Assembly: GCA_963281255.1 (NCBI GenBank)
Contig: OY725491.1
Location: 1,054,001-1,118,000 of the forward strand
DNA: 64,000 nt
Reading direction: 5' to 3'
Source of the DNA: Aphrocallistes beatrix
Taxonomy: Eukaryota; Porifera; Hexactinellida; Sceptrulophora; Aphrocallistidae
The position numbers were made by a program, and so were the translations under genes. Below the pieces are notes generated by a model. That model made no database searches. It had not been told where the DNA came from and saw only the letters and a list, made by a program, of their open reading frames with translations. How positions within the stretch are numbered: position 1 is the stretch's first letter; each line of letters begins with the position of its first letter. Shown in pieces: positions 1-15,100 of this stretch.

Positions 1-123
1 TTACGAGTTGACTGATTCCCACATCTAAGATGTGCATTTAATGTCCGATATAGAATCATAGGAAGAAATATCGAGCGCCTAAATTCATAGATAAACCCTA
101 ATTATAATAAATCGAATTCGTAG

Positions 124-3100
124 AGAAAGTGAGAGGTCTCAAGTTCTTGGTTCCTGATTACGCGGCGGGTGCAATAATCGGCAAAGCGGGTAAGAACATC
201 ACAGAACATAAGGAGAAGTTCGGGACACTCGTGAAAATGTCCTCGAGTCGCGAATACTTCCCAATGACGAACGAGAGGATTTGTTTGGTCATCGGAGACA
301 GAGTGGAACTGGATCAGATGATCGCCTGCTTCAAGTACCTCATCCAGGTAATACGGGATGAAGCGGATGACTTTGAGAAGAGGAAGAATCCCAAAGATGC
401 AGATAGGAAGGACCAGGTGTGAAATTATATTATTCTTAAAATCTTAGTTGACTAATTCATTGAAAGATAATGAAGAATTATGAATTATTCAAAATCTCAA
501 ACTTTGTGCAGGTTCTATGCCCAAAAGTGGTTAAAAGGTTGCTTATGTTGTATACCTCTAACATTGCTCAGTCCCTAAGCGAAATATCAAATATTTTTTC
601 ATTATTTTAATTTCAAATTTTGAGTAATTCATTGATAATTCATGAATTAGTCAACTTAGTTTAAAATAGACACGCTAAAACACACACTGGTATACAAAGG
701 TGTGGATAGTTATATTTCTATACCATCCCTGTCTATCTCTAATTTTGGTGAAACATACATAGTATGGTTCATTCATGAGCAATTCCCAGTAAGATTAATT
801 ATATAAGATTTTTCTATATGGGTGTAAAAAATTGGGGCATGAAAGTTAGACTTTCTCCCTGTACCATAGTGCAATTAGTTTGAAATCATACACATCTTAT
901 TTCACAGATTACAGCCAGGAAATCTTATACAAAATATATAATTTTATCGATAAAATATCTCAAATAGTTTAATGTTTTACCACTTAAACTCAGAGCAGTC
1001 ACTTAATACAGTAGAACCTGCATAATCCGACACCCTTTGAAAACATTTAAGGATCAGCAAACTGTCGGATTAGACAATGCAATCTATATTTTCCAGCACC
1101 CAGTTATGGTAGAAAACGATGGAGGATTCCGTCGGATTATGAAAGATACAGGTCCGTCGGATTATGGAGGTTCTACTGTACAAAATAACTGCACACTTCT
1201 GAATGAACTACAGTCTGGGTCGCTTATTGTGAACCAAAAAATCTGTTTATAATAGAGATACTTCATATTAAGCAAACTTGATTCAATACAAATCCTATCT
1301 AAAAATGAAATTGGGACCAGGAGGTTAGTTCATAATAAATGACCCTGACTGTAATTATTGGTTCCACTCCTCACAGGTGAAGCTGCTGCTGACTAACAAC
1401 ACGGCGGGGCTGATAATCGGGAAGGGAGGCGAGACCATCAAGGACATCCAGGAGCAGACCGGGACGCGAATCATGATCACTCCGTTCGACCCCGATCTGG
1501 ACGAGCGAGTGTGCACCATCTCCGCAGAGGACTACTCCAGCACTATCAAAGCCACGGACGTCATCATGGATAAGGTGACCAAGGATCCTGAGGGACACGT
1601 GTCCCGTAACCTGATCTACTCCTCCGGCGGCTACTTCCAGCCCGCCAGCGATCCCTACTCCCAGTACGGGAGAGGATACGGGGGAGGCTATGGTGAGTAA
1701 ATCTATTTTATTCAAAGCTAGATTCCGTAATACGAAAGTAGGCCAGAGTTCAACCAATTGTGTTAGTTTTGAAAATTTTAAAAAAGTCTTGTTTTGGACA
1801 AAGTACTGGTTTAACTTTCTATTCTCCACCTAAAAGCCCTACAAGGCCGCAAGGGGGGATTTGATACCCCAAAATTTGGGTGCTTTTGGGGCTTTTAGGT
1901 GGAGAATAGGAAAGTTTAACCGGTACTTTCTCCAAAACAAGTTTTTTTTAAATTTTCAAAATCAACACAATTTACCGGACTCTAGCCTAATTATTTGTGA
2001 ACATGATGTTGTGTCAATGCATTTTTTAAAATTATTATTTTCTTCTCTAGATCGCCGTGGGAGTGGAAGTGGCAGTGGCACTGGGGGTGGGAGTGGGAGT
2101 GGGAGTGGTGGATACGACAGAGGTTTCAACGAATACTCATCTACCCGATAGTAAGCTATTGTCAAATATTCTAAATTCACTTCAATCCTCCTGAAAATAT
2201 TCTCACTTTACTGTATACATTATTTTGATACCATGGATGTATATTAATTCATCGGGTTTATATGGATCCACCCAAAAAATTGATTAAAGCGGATATTATG
2301 CCACAAAATTGGCCATAGTGGATTCAAATGAAATGGAGTAATAATAAATGTTTGATTCTGAAATTCTATTGGGCCAAATTGCACCAAATTTGGACAGTAT
2401 ATTCCTTATATGGTAGAGATTTGAACCTGGTTCCAAATTCTGAAAATTTTCACACCTTTTCGCAAAATGTGTTAACCAATCAGAATCCAGGAATTAACAT
2501 TACATTTTATTTTATTTACGAATAGGGATTAGCTCTAACTCAATGCATATAAATGAATTACAGTGACTCCCTAAACTTGAATCTGATTGGTTGAATTAAG
2601 GCTGTATATTATGCAAATGCCCTACGATCTCTTAATAGAGCTGCACTATCGGTCTGTCGACTGACATTCTTTCTCTAGCACTGATGACAGAGGGAGCTCA
2701 GACTATGGGTATGGGTATGGGGTGAGTCCAGCCCCTGCCAGCAGCCTTGGAGGTAGCGTGTACGTGCTGGACGATAGAGACCCTCGGAACCTAATACTCG
2801 GAATCATGGAGCAGTATGTAGGAGGACTAGTGGGTAGGAATGGAGCTACCATCTCAGAGTTGCAGACGGTAATGTTATTCATTATATTTCATTTTATGAG
2901 TGGAAATATCTCTAAACAAGCTAGGTCGAGTATTGGTCAGCCCCGGAATGCAAGTAAACAAAGCTTAATTATTAAACTTAATCTACTTGGGAGATATACA
3001 TTGGTAGAACTATTCCCTGAAAGCAAGTTTCTCCACTTTGGATTGTATTACTTGTGAAGATTTCATCATTGTAGAATAATTACATAATTTGATTTGTTAA

Positions 3101-6100
3101 AGCAAAAAGATATTTGTACCATCTATTTGGTATTGCCTATTCGTATCTCAGATTACTATCAATGAAATAATCAAGATATAATAAAGGGAAATATCTTAAA
3201 CTTAGCAATTGAATATCATTAGTATAAATATGATAGAGTGATAGTACATTTGGGTTAAAAATGGGTAACATCGAACTAAAAATAACATATGCAGCGGCTT
3301 TCTGCCTTGGAATACTATTTTTTATTTTTATAATTCTCATGATTGGGTGGATTGTTCGCTTCTCTCTTCAGTGTTGGAGACTGTGTATAGAATATCGGAC
3401 TTGCAAACGAACTCCTGTTCTACATCCCCTCTACTCAGATGTGCAATATCTCTCTAAACAACGGAAACTATACAACCTGAAAACACACATCACGAAATAT
3501 TCCCTAATGATTCTCTGCAGTTCTGTTGAGTTAGCAGCCATTCTTAGTTACATAATATGCGGCATTATTCAGATAAACCCTTCGGAATTACCAAACCATA
3601 CCAAGTTATTGTTTGGTGAATTAACTTGCTATCCATATATTTGGCTTCTTAGACATGTTGGGAAACAAATTAATATTTTGATTCTCAATGCAGCCTTTTG
3701 GCTTTCAAGTTTACTTTTAAATCTCCTCGGAATTTTATCTCGTTATCTCGCTGCTAGATATCTCAACCATTCTTTCAAACGAACACTCATCAAGTATATA
3801 ATATGGTGCCTTCTCCAATGCATTTTCATATTATTCTGTTCCACATCATACACTTGGATTTTCTTGTTCTTGTCTGTTCCTATCTTCTGCATAACCAACT
3901 GGATTCTGTTGTTGAGAGATACGTCCTTTCTTTCTCGCGTACTCAGGTCCAATCTTAGAGATATTCAACTCTACTCCGACAACAGAGTATTCTACATTCA
4001 GCAATTGTCAGCATTTAAATTCTATCGCATTTTCCGTATTGTATCGCTAGCATCACTTTTCCTAAAATTCTTTATTGAAATTGGTTGGTGTGTTTCTGAA
4101 ATAGTTCGAGTTGTGTTTCAAGACAGCTGTTCTCTACAATTTCAGAACGGTGTAAATATATCATTGTCCATCCCAAACAATTTTCACCACCTAGCGTCGG
4201 ATTTAATACATCCAGTGGAAGATATATTTATCATTTCATATATTATCTTCCTCTGCTTACCTCTATATGGCATAACATTCGTTCCAATCATTCTCAAATG
4301 CGTGAAGAGGTGTAGAGAGAAAGAAGACCAATATCGGTACAATTATGAGAAACTAAAACCTCTCTTAAAGAACTACATTTGACGCGTTAAGATTACGACT
4401 AAGGATTACATAAAATTATATTTTTACATTAGAAGGTCCCTCATAGTGATTTAGAATAAACCCATGTTTTGTTTAATATAACTTCATTATGAAATAGTTG
4501 TCCAATAAGACATATTATTTGTATTTGATAGCCGACCTCTTTTGACTCGAGTTTTTAGTGGTCGTTGCCACTGGTTGATTACTATACTCTAGCACAGCGG
4601 TTTTGAACCTTTTTTGGCTGTGGATTCCTGTGGCGATTTTCCTATATTCTGTACCCCCTCCTATTAACCTTAATACAAAATTTCGAATCCTGTGGACCCC
4701 CTGAATCTGATATATTCTTGGACCACTAAGGGGTCCATGGATCTCAGGTTGGGACCACTGCTCTAGCACAATTAAATAACGGCAAACTTGCATAGGCTCC
4801 ACAAGCTCGTAAAAACTGGGCAACCATTACCGCAATGCAGTAGCGGATTTAGGAGTGTGCGGAGTGTGCGGCCGCACAGGGCCCCCACATTTTCGGGCCC
4901 CCCACAAATTGACATAAATTATATGTACTTGTTTTTCTAATGAAATACTCTCACTAATATGAATATTGTATGCAGCAAATCTGATTTTTCATTTTCATTT
5001 CAAAATTTTAATAAAATTATAATAATAAATATAATCATTTTTAAAAAAATAATTAGATGTCAGGGCCCCCACAATCGCACTCGCACAGGGCCCCCACATT
5101 CCTAAATGTGTCTAAATTCAATGGTTTACGAGATATTCGACAAATTACCAAATGTGACCATTATGATAAATTGTCTAATAACTCGTAAATTATTGAATTA
5201 AGACATAGAAATTGTATTATAGCTTAATAGGAAGTAGCCTATTTGCTATCAAATGGGATTAAATTTGAATGTCTAGCTATCGCTGTTTTCAAGATATGGC
5301 CCCAACTGACCAAAACACGCTTCCATAGCAACACTGGAATGTAAGAACATTCCATGAAAAAATAACCAAATTTTTCGTATTAACACATTCACTTCTCAGT
5401 TCTATGCGAAAAACTTTATAATAAAAACACTTAGAAGTGCCCTTAAACGACCTCTGAAAATCACTAAATTTGACCCAAATATAACCTGTTGCGCAATCAT
5501 TTGATGACTAATCTAAATTTTAACAACGGATATGGGTGCTTTGACACCATATTTATATATGCTGGTAATACATTCCTAAGCTCTATTGTGCTTTGTTAAT
5601 GATTTAAGGCAGCTCATGTATTTCTTCAACCATCTTCTACTGCATCCCTAGTGCCAAATTCGCAAGTTACTCTGAGGCCTTATTATAGTAGGCTATGTGT
5701 TAGCTAAAAAACACAATTTTAATGTCAGAATTTCTACGGAGATTTTGAAGTAAAAATTACACCACGAGTCGTATTTTTTGTGGTTAACACGTTTAAACTG
5801 AATTGTTACAAGGTCTCAACCTTTAAGAAAACTGTAAATACATACAAAATCGCTTCACAACTCTATCACTGCTCTTTATGATTCCAAATAAGAATCGCTA
5901 TCTCATAGCTACGTACTAGTGGGTTGGAATGTACCATCTCAGAGTTGCAGACGGTAATGTTATCCAATTAAGGTTTTTAATCCCGGGATCCCGGCTTGTT
6001 TTAGCCCGGGATTCATTTTTCAATCCCGGGACTGATGATTAATGCAGTTTATACGTATATCACACATTTGTTGTAATGTCTATTGGTTTGTAAATACAGG

Positions 6101-9100
6101 GTTTCCCATAATTGGATGAAATAGTGATTCAATATATATAACACACTTTGATTAATATACTATACAAAGTTGTGATACTAATAATATGGTCAAATTGAAC
6201 TTGCAAGGACCTTTCTGATGTATTATAAAAGTGTTTGTATGTGACTCTTACACTTCAAATTTACAATATCTATATGATGGCTGAGAAAATCGTTTGCAAA
6301 ATTTTGTAGGTGCACCCATTTAGAAATATTTCAAGCGTTCTCTATGTGGGAAATTAGCTCAGTGAATTCATGTAGTAAACAATTTCCGTAATTCAAAAAT
6401 AGTCTCGTTATATGCACGTTATATATACAAATACTAGCATACCAATTCTTGAAAATTACTAATCCCGGGATCCCGGGATTCAGAATTTGTCAATCCCGAA
6501 ATCCCGGGATTGGAATTTTAGACCGGGATTAAAAATCCTATATCCAATATATACAGGTGACCAATAAGTTCTGTCCCAAGCTTGATTAGGTATAAACTTT
6601 TTATACTGATGATGAATTCCGTGGATTTGTGAAATATTTCCATGGTGAATGATATTTGGTGCTAAATCGTCATGGAACATTGATTATAGACATTTTTTAT
6701 AGAAACATTGAACCCTGATTCTCGATATTGGCTGCGAGTCAGGACACATTTTTTTCAAAAATTTACCCTACAAAACACAGTTCTAAGTCTTAGACTCGAA
6801 AAATCTTTTAACATCATTACAACTGTTCGAATTACAATCTCTAAAGATCATAATAACTAAGATTGTTTGAGTATAAGAAACTTCATACTTAATCAAGCTT
6901 GGGACATAACTTATTAGTCACCCTGTACAGCAGAAATCGGTTAGTACGTACTCATTCTCTGAACCAAAATTCATTTAATATATAGATTCCTATGTAATAT
7001 CAACTCGGTTAGTACGTACTTTTCTCGATTCTCCCGGGTGGTACATATTATTCGAGCTAAATATGTCTAAACAAGTTATGTCGAGTATTGGTCAGCTTCT
7101 GAATGTATCAAAAAATGATGACTCATCACCCTGTTATGACGTCATCATTACACATCAAAAAATTTTTAAAAATTGACAAATTTGGTGTTTTTTTTGTGCG
7201 ATATCGATTATAACAGTAGTACAGGCGTATTTAGGGATGTTATCTCCTTTATAATTAATCAATGTGACCCCACGCTCCCGCAGGGCGCCTCCGGCGGACA
7301 CAAAGTATTCGCCAGCCGCGCAGCGCAAGCAAGCGGATAGATTTTAATAATATATATCACTTAGACATATTTAAAGATGTCATCTCCCTTATAATTTACC
7401 AATGTGAACCCAGACGACCGAAGGGAGCCTCTGGCGGACACAAAGTATCCGGCAGCCGCGCAGCGCAAGCAAGCGAAGCGCGCTTGTATACAGTAGAATT
7501 GGTGAGTACATACTCATTTCTCTGAACCAAAATTCATAAATATATAAATTCTTATGTAATATCAACTCGGATAGTACGTAGTTTTTTCCCAATTCTCCGG
7601 GCGGTACATCTTATCCGAGTTCTATTGTATTTCATTTTATGAGTGGAAATATGTCTAATAAAAACCCCCCACAGACGGGATGGAAGTGTGCTTCCAAATC
7701 TCATAAGTCACCTTGAGATTTCAGTATTTCAATTTAGATTTTATTAATCTCGTCTCGTGAAATTCAAAGAATTCATTTTATTTACTATTTTAGTGCTCGA
7801 ATATACTTCGATATACTCAAAGTTCGATCACTCAGGGTTCTCCTTCATGTTTTTCAATTAATTATTTTCGTTTTTACTGTAGCAGAAATTTTGTTTCGTG
7901 ATAAATATAATTTACTTCGTATTAAGTCAACTAATCCTGAATGTAAGCTCAATTTGAATACACAAAGTTCACATTGCTAAAGATTATTATACTTAAATAA
8001 TCAATTCCAGTCCATGTCGTTAAAAGTTATTTTATGATCGAATTGATTGATCGTAGCATATAACACACTTTAATTGTTGTTAACAATCAAATTATAGACT
8101 CAAAATAGCAGTATTCAATCATTTATATGAAATAGAATCGTGTGAATGGCATTATAAAAGGCTGATAATTGATTGGTTCACATAAACCAATGAATTTCAA
8201 TCACAAATAGTTCTTTTAATTAGCACAGCGGTTTTAAACCTTTTTTGACTGTGGATTCCTGTGGCAATTTTCTTATATTATGTGCCCCCCTCCTACAAAA
8301 TTTCGAATCCTGTAAACTCCTTGAATTTGATATCTTCTGTGGACCACTAAGGGGTCCATGGATCTCAGGTTGGGACCACTGCTCTAGCACAATTAAATAA
8401 CGGCAAACTTGCATAGGCTCCACAAGCTCGTAAAAGCTGGGCAACCATTACCACAATGGATTTGATTTTCAAAGAATTGTACGGGGAATTCTTCCATAAT
8501 TGAAGTTTGATGTGTCATAATTTTGGCAACTAAATTGTGCTCTTTTGGCAAAACCTGAAATTCCAATATTTTGCCACACATAAGATAGAAGTTTCGATAA
8601 AAATTATTTGCCAAAATAATGTTAGCTAAAAAACACAATTTAATTGTGTCAGAATTTCTACGTTGATATTAATGTAAAAGTTGCACCATGAGTCGTATTT
8701 TTCGGTTGTTAGGGCATGGCTAAGCTGAGTTATTACAAGGTCTCAACCAAAAACTGTAAATACAAGTCCTCTCTCATTGTCCACCATTGGGTAATGGGAT
8801 CCTAAGTGGACAATTAGAGAACCCTGGGTCAACTAGAGAATTCGAAGTGTGTGCGCACATAGTACTCCTATTCCGGCAAGTGGACAATTAGAGAACCTGG
8901 ACAGTTAGAGAAGTGGACAATTAGAGAAGACCTACTGTAAATATACCAAAATTCATTAAATATATAGATTCCTATGTATCAACTAGTACGTAGTTTTTCC
9001 CGATTCTCCGAGGGGTGCATCTCATCCAAGTTCTATTGTTTTTCATTTTATGAGTGGAAATATGTCTAAAATAGTTAAGTCGAGTGTTGGTAAGACTCTA

Positions 9101-12100
9101 AATGCAAGCAAACAAAGCTTAATTATATAAACTTAAAAAACCTTGGGAGATATACATTGGTGGAACTATTCCCTAAAACACTAGTTTTTCCTCTTTCCAC
9201 ATTGCATTACTTTTAAAGATTCCATCACAATAGAACGATTACATAATTAGATAATTAATGCAACAATATATTTGAGCCATTTATTTGCTGGCTTACGTAT
9301 TCGTGTCTCAGATTACTATCAATGAAATAATCAAAATATAATAAAGGGAAATATCTTAAACTTAGCAATTGAATATCATTAGTATAAATAGGATAGAGTG
9401 ATAGTACATTTAAGTTTAAAATGAGTAACATCGAACTAAAAATATTAAATATATTTGCCTGGATCCTTGGAATACCATTATTTTTAATTTTCATAACTCT
9501 TATTATTGGGTGGATTGTTCACTTCTCTCTTCAGTGTTGGAGACTGTGTAAAGAATATCGGACTTGCAAACGAACTCCTGTTCTACATCCCCTCTACTCA
9601 GATGTGCAATATCTCTCTAAACAACGGAAACTATACAACCTGAAAACACACATCACGAAATATTCCCTAATGATTCTCTGCAGCTCTGTTGAGTTAGCAG
9701 CCATTCTTGGTTACATAATATGCGGCATTATTCGGATAAATCCATCGGAATTACCAAACCATACCAATTTATTGTTTGGTGAATTAACTTGCTATCCATA
9801 TGTTTGGCCTCTTAGACATTTTGGGAAACAAATTAATATTTTTATTGCCAATGCAGCCTTTTGGCTTTCAAATTTACTTGTAAATCTCCTCGGAATTTTA
9901 TCTCGTTATCTCGCTGCTAGATATCTCAACCATTCTTTCAAACGAACACTCATCAAGTATGTAATATGGTGCCTTCTCCAATGCATTTTCATATTATTCT
10001 GTTCTACGTCATACACTTGGATTTTTTTGTTCTTGTCTGTTCCTATCTTCTGCATAACCAACTTGATTCTGTTGTTGAGAGATACGTCCTTTCTTTCTCG
10101 CGTACTTAGGTCCAATCTTAGAGATATCCAACTCTACTCCGACAACAGAGTATTCTACATTCAGCAACTGTCAGCATTTAAATTCTATCGTTTATTCCGT
10201 ATTGTATCGCTAGCATCACTTTTTCTCAGATTTCTTATGGAAATAAGTTGGTGTGTTGCTATAATAGTTCGATCAGTGTTTAATGACAGCTGTTCTCTAC
10301 AATTCCAGAACGGTGTAAATATATCATTGTCCATCCCAAACAATTTTAACAGCCCAGCGGGGCATCTAATGCATCCAGTGGAAGATGTATTTATCATTTC
10401 ATATATTATCTTCCTCTGCTTACCTCTATGTGGCATAACATTCGTTCCAATCATTCTCAAATGCGTGAAGAGGTGTAGAGAGAAAGAAGACCAATATCGG
10501 TACAATTATGAGAAACTAAAACCTCTCTTAAAGAACTACATCTGACATTAAGATTACAACTAAAGATTACATAAAATTGTATTTTTACATTAGAAGGTCC
10601 CTCATAGTGATTTAGAATAAACCCATGTTTTGTTTAATATAACTTCATTATGAAATAGTTGTCCAATAAGACATATTATTTGTATTTGATAGCCGACCTC
10701 TTTTGACTCGAGTTTTTAGTGGTCGTTGCCACTGGTTGATTACTATACTCTAGCACAGCGGTTTTGAACCTTTTTTGGCTGTGGATTCCTGTGACAATTT
10801 TCCTATATTCTGTGCCCCCTCCTATTAACCTTAATACAAAATTTCGAATCCTGTGGACCCCCTGAATCTGATATCTTCTGTGGACCACTAAGGGATCCAT
10901 GGATCTCAGGTTAAGACCAGGGGTTTCTCTAGGTGCTCGGTCGGCACTTATAGGTGCCAGTCTGGTATCGCCCGAGGCGCCAAGGTGCTTGCAGTGTGAT
11001 TCGATTTTGGTCCCGGGTTGCTATCACTCCTAGAATTACAAGATAAACCACTGTTTGGGTGCCATATAACTTTTATCACCTCCAAAAAAGTGCCGGATTG
11101 TAAAATCCTAGATAAACCCATGGTTGGGACCACTGCTCTAGCACAATTAAATAACGGCAAACTTGCATAGGCTCCACAAGCTCGTAAAACTGGGCAACCA
11201 TTACCGCAATGGATTCGATGTTTAAAAAATTGTACGGAGAATTCTCCCATAATTGAAGTTCGATGTGTCATAATTTTGGCAACTACGTAAATTGTGTTCT
11301 TTTAGCAAAACATGAAATTCCATTATTTTGGTGCACAAAATAGTTTCAATAAAAATTATTTGCCAAAATAATGTTAGCTAAAAAACACAATTTAAATGTC
11401 AGAATTTCTATGGAGATTTTGAAGTAAAAATTACACCACGAGTCGTATTTTTTGTGGTTAACACGTTTAAACTGAGTTATTACAAGTCTCAACCTTAAAA
11501 ACTGTAAATAAATACAAAATCGCTTCACAACTCTATCACTGCTCTTCCTATATAATATCAACTCGGTTAGTACGTACTTTTCTCGATTCTCCGGGTGGTA
11601 CATACTACTACATCTTATTCGAGTTCTATTGTATTTCATTTTATGAGTGGAAATATGTCTAAAAAAGTTATGTCGAGTATTGGTCAGCTTCTGAATGCAT
11701 CAAAAAATGATGACTCATCACCCTGTTATGACGTCATCATTACACATCAAAAATTTTAAAAATTGACAAATTTGGTGATTTTTTTGTGCGATATCGATTA
11801 TAACAGTAGTACAGGCGTATTTAGGGATGTTATCTCCTTTATGATTAATCAATGTGACCCCACGCGCCCGCAGGGCGCCTCCGGCGGACACAAAGTATTC
11901 GCCAGCCGCGCAGCGCAAGCAAGCGGATAGATTTTAATAATATCACTTAGACATATTTAAAGATGTCATCTCCCTTATAATTTACCAATGAGAATCCAGA
12001 CGACCGAAGGGAGCCTCTGGCGGACACAAAGTGTCCGGCAGCCGCGCAGCGCAAGCAAGCGAAGCGCGCTTGTATACAGTAGAATTGGTGAGTACATACT

Positions 12101-15100
12101 CATTTCTCTGAACCAAAATTCATTAAATATATAAATTCTTATGTAATATCAACTCGGATAGTACGTAGTTTTTTCCCGATTCTCCGGGCGGTCCGAGTTC
12201 TATTGTATTTCATTTTATGAGTGGAAATATGTCTAATAAAAACCCCCCACAGACGGGATGGAAGTGTGCTTCCAAATCTCATAAGTCACCTTGAGATTTC
12301 AGTATTTCAATTTAGATTTTATTAATCTCGTCTCGTGAAATTCAAAGAATTCATTTTATTTACTATTTTAGTGCTCGAATATACAAGTTCGATCACTCAG
12401 GGTTCTCCTTCATGTTTTTCAATTAATTATTTTCGTTTTTACTGTAGCAGAAATTTTGTTTCGTGATAAATATAATTTACTTCGTATTAAGTCAACTAAT
12501 CCTGAATGTAAGCTCAATTTGAATACACAAAGTTTACATTGCTAAAGATTATTATACTTAAATAATCAATTCCAGTCCATGTCGTTAAAATTTATTTTAT
12601 GATCGAATTGATTGATCGTAGCATATAACACACTTTAACTGTTGTTAACAATCAAATTATAGACTCAAAATAGCAGTATTCAATCATTTATATGAAATAG
12701 AATCGTGTGAATGGCATTATAAAAGGCTGATAATTGATTGGTTCTCACATAAACCAATGAATTTAAATCACAAATAGTCCTTTTGGATTGTATGCATAAG
12801 TCACCACTATTTTATTCCAATGTATTTGCATTATAAAATAATCGAATTTGATTGGTCAGCACATTTTATCACCTATCTCGGCGAGGTGTGAACATTTCGC
12901 TTAGATCTTCGAACTTAATCCTAGATTCATCATTTGACACCTACATGCCAATTTTCGTATCTCTGGGATTTGTTTACCTTTAATATTGCAAACAAGCGAA
13001 TAATTTCTCATATGGATCTGAAAATATAATATTCAAAATTTACAGCATTAAAAACCCCATGCCAACCGTTGGAAGCTAGTCTCTAGTCTATTTTTGTAAT
13101 TTGTTTACTTTATTTATCTATTGTAAACAAAAGTATACAAATTGATCATCAAATTTACTCAAAAATATGATATTCGAAATCTACACTCCTGAAAACCCCA
13201 TGTCAACCGTTGAAAGCAAGTTTCTAGCATATTTTTGAGATTTGTTTACTTTATGTATCTATTGAAACAAAAGTATACAAATTGATCATCAAATTTACTC
13301 AAAAATATGATATTCGAAATCTACACCCCTGAAAACCCCATGTCAACCGTTGAAAGCAAGTTTCTAGCATATTTTTGAGATTTGTTTGCTTTTATTTATG
13401 TTTAACCCGAGGATTACTTGGGGTCAAAGGTATAAATAGAAATGACCCAGCTTTCACTTTCATTTTCAGTTTACTTTCAATTAACTTTCACTTTCAATTC
13501 AACATTCCTGGACGTGCTCGGGTTAAACATGTTTAAACATGTTTAATTTTATGTTTAAACATGTTTAAACATGTTTAAACATGTTTAATTTTATGTTTAA
13601 ACATGTTTAAACGTGTTTAAACATGTTTAAACATGTCTAAACATGTTTAATTTTATGTTTAAACGTGTTTAAACATGTTTAAACGTGTTTAAACATGTTT
13701 AATTTTATGTTTAAACATGTTTAAACATGTTTAATTTTATGTTTAAACATGTTTAAGCGTGTTTAAACATGTTTAAACATGTTTAAACGTGTTTAAACAT
13801 GCTTAAGCGTGTTTAAACATGTTTAAACATGTTTAAACGTGTTTAAACATGCTTAAACATGTTTAATTTTATGTTTAAACATGTTTAAACATGTTTAAAC
13901 ATGTTTAATTTTATGTTTAAACATGTTAAAACGTGTTTAAACATGTTTAATTTTATGTTTAAACATGTTTAAACGTGTTTAAACATGTTTAAACATGTTT
14001 AAACATGTTTAATTTTATGTTTGAACATGTTCAAGCGTGTTTAAACATGTTTAAACATGTTTAATTTTATGTTTAAACATGTTTAATTTTATGTTTAAAC
14101 ATGTTTAAACATGTCTAAACATGTTTAATTTTATGTTTAAACGTGTTTAAACATGTTTAAACGTGTTTAAACATGTTTAAACATGTCTAAACATGTTTAA
14201 TTTTATGTTTAAACGTGTTTAAACATGTTTAAACATGTTTAAACATGTTTAATTTTATGTTTAAACATGTTTAAACGTGTTTAGTTTGATGTATCATAAT
14301 TTTGGCAACTAAATTGTGCTCTTTTGGCAAAAGCTGAAATTCCAATATTTTGCCACACATAAGATAGAAGTTTCGATAAAAATTATTTGCCAAAATAATG
14401 TTAGCTAAAAAACACAATTTAATTGTGTCAGAATTTCTACGTTGATATTTATGTAAAAGTTCCACCATGAGTCGTATTTTTCGGTTGTTAGGGCATGGCT
14501 AAGCTGAGTTATTACAAGGTCTCAACCAAAAACTGTAAATACAAGTCCTCTCTCATTGTCCACCATTGGGTAATGGGATCCTAAGTGGACAATTAGAGAA
14601 CCCTGGGTCAACTAGAGAATTCGAAGTGTGTGCGCACATAGTACTCCTATTCCGGCAAGTGAACAATTAGAGAACCTGGACAGTTAGAGAAGTGGACAAT
14701 TAGAGAAGACCTACTGTTAATATACCAAAATTCATTAAATATATAGATTCTTATGTATCAACTAGTACGTAGTTTTTCCCGATTCTCCGAGGGGTGCATC
14801 TTATCCAAGTTCTATTGTTTTTGAGTAACATCGTACTAAAAATAATAAATATATTGACCTGGATCCTTGGAATACCATTATTTTCAATTTTTACAATTCT
14901 CATTATTGGGTGGATTGTTCACTTCTCTCTTCAGTGTTGGAGACTGTGTAAAGAATATCGGACTTGCAAGCGAACTCCTGTTCTACATCCCCTCTACTCA
15001 GATGTGCAATATCTCTCCAAACAACGGAAACTATACAACCTGAAAACACACATCACGAAATATTCCCTAATGATTCTCTGCAGCTCTGTTGAGTTAGCAT

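Noticed and set aside
1-22. Palindromic repeat end at the window start mistaken for coding
   Set aside because: Matches the right arm of the repeat at 22958-23105; it is intronic.
1861-2151. Extended 96-aa frame reading into Nova exon 3
   Set aside because: Only 2051-2150 is exon; the upstream part is intron read-through, as the acceptor TTCTCTAG and phases show.
2404-2450. Possible tRNA-derived SINE (minus strand GGTTCAAATC resembles a B box)
   Set aside because: No A box at the right distance and no tRNA fold; treated as an unclassified dispersed repeat.
5408-7600. Small open frames in the Nova intron
   Set aside because: They fall in MITEs and duplicated blocks, change between copies and have no protein features.
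13524-14283. CRISPR-like array
   Set aside because: Units are contiguous palindromes without unique spacers, in an animal genome.
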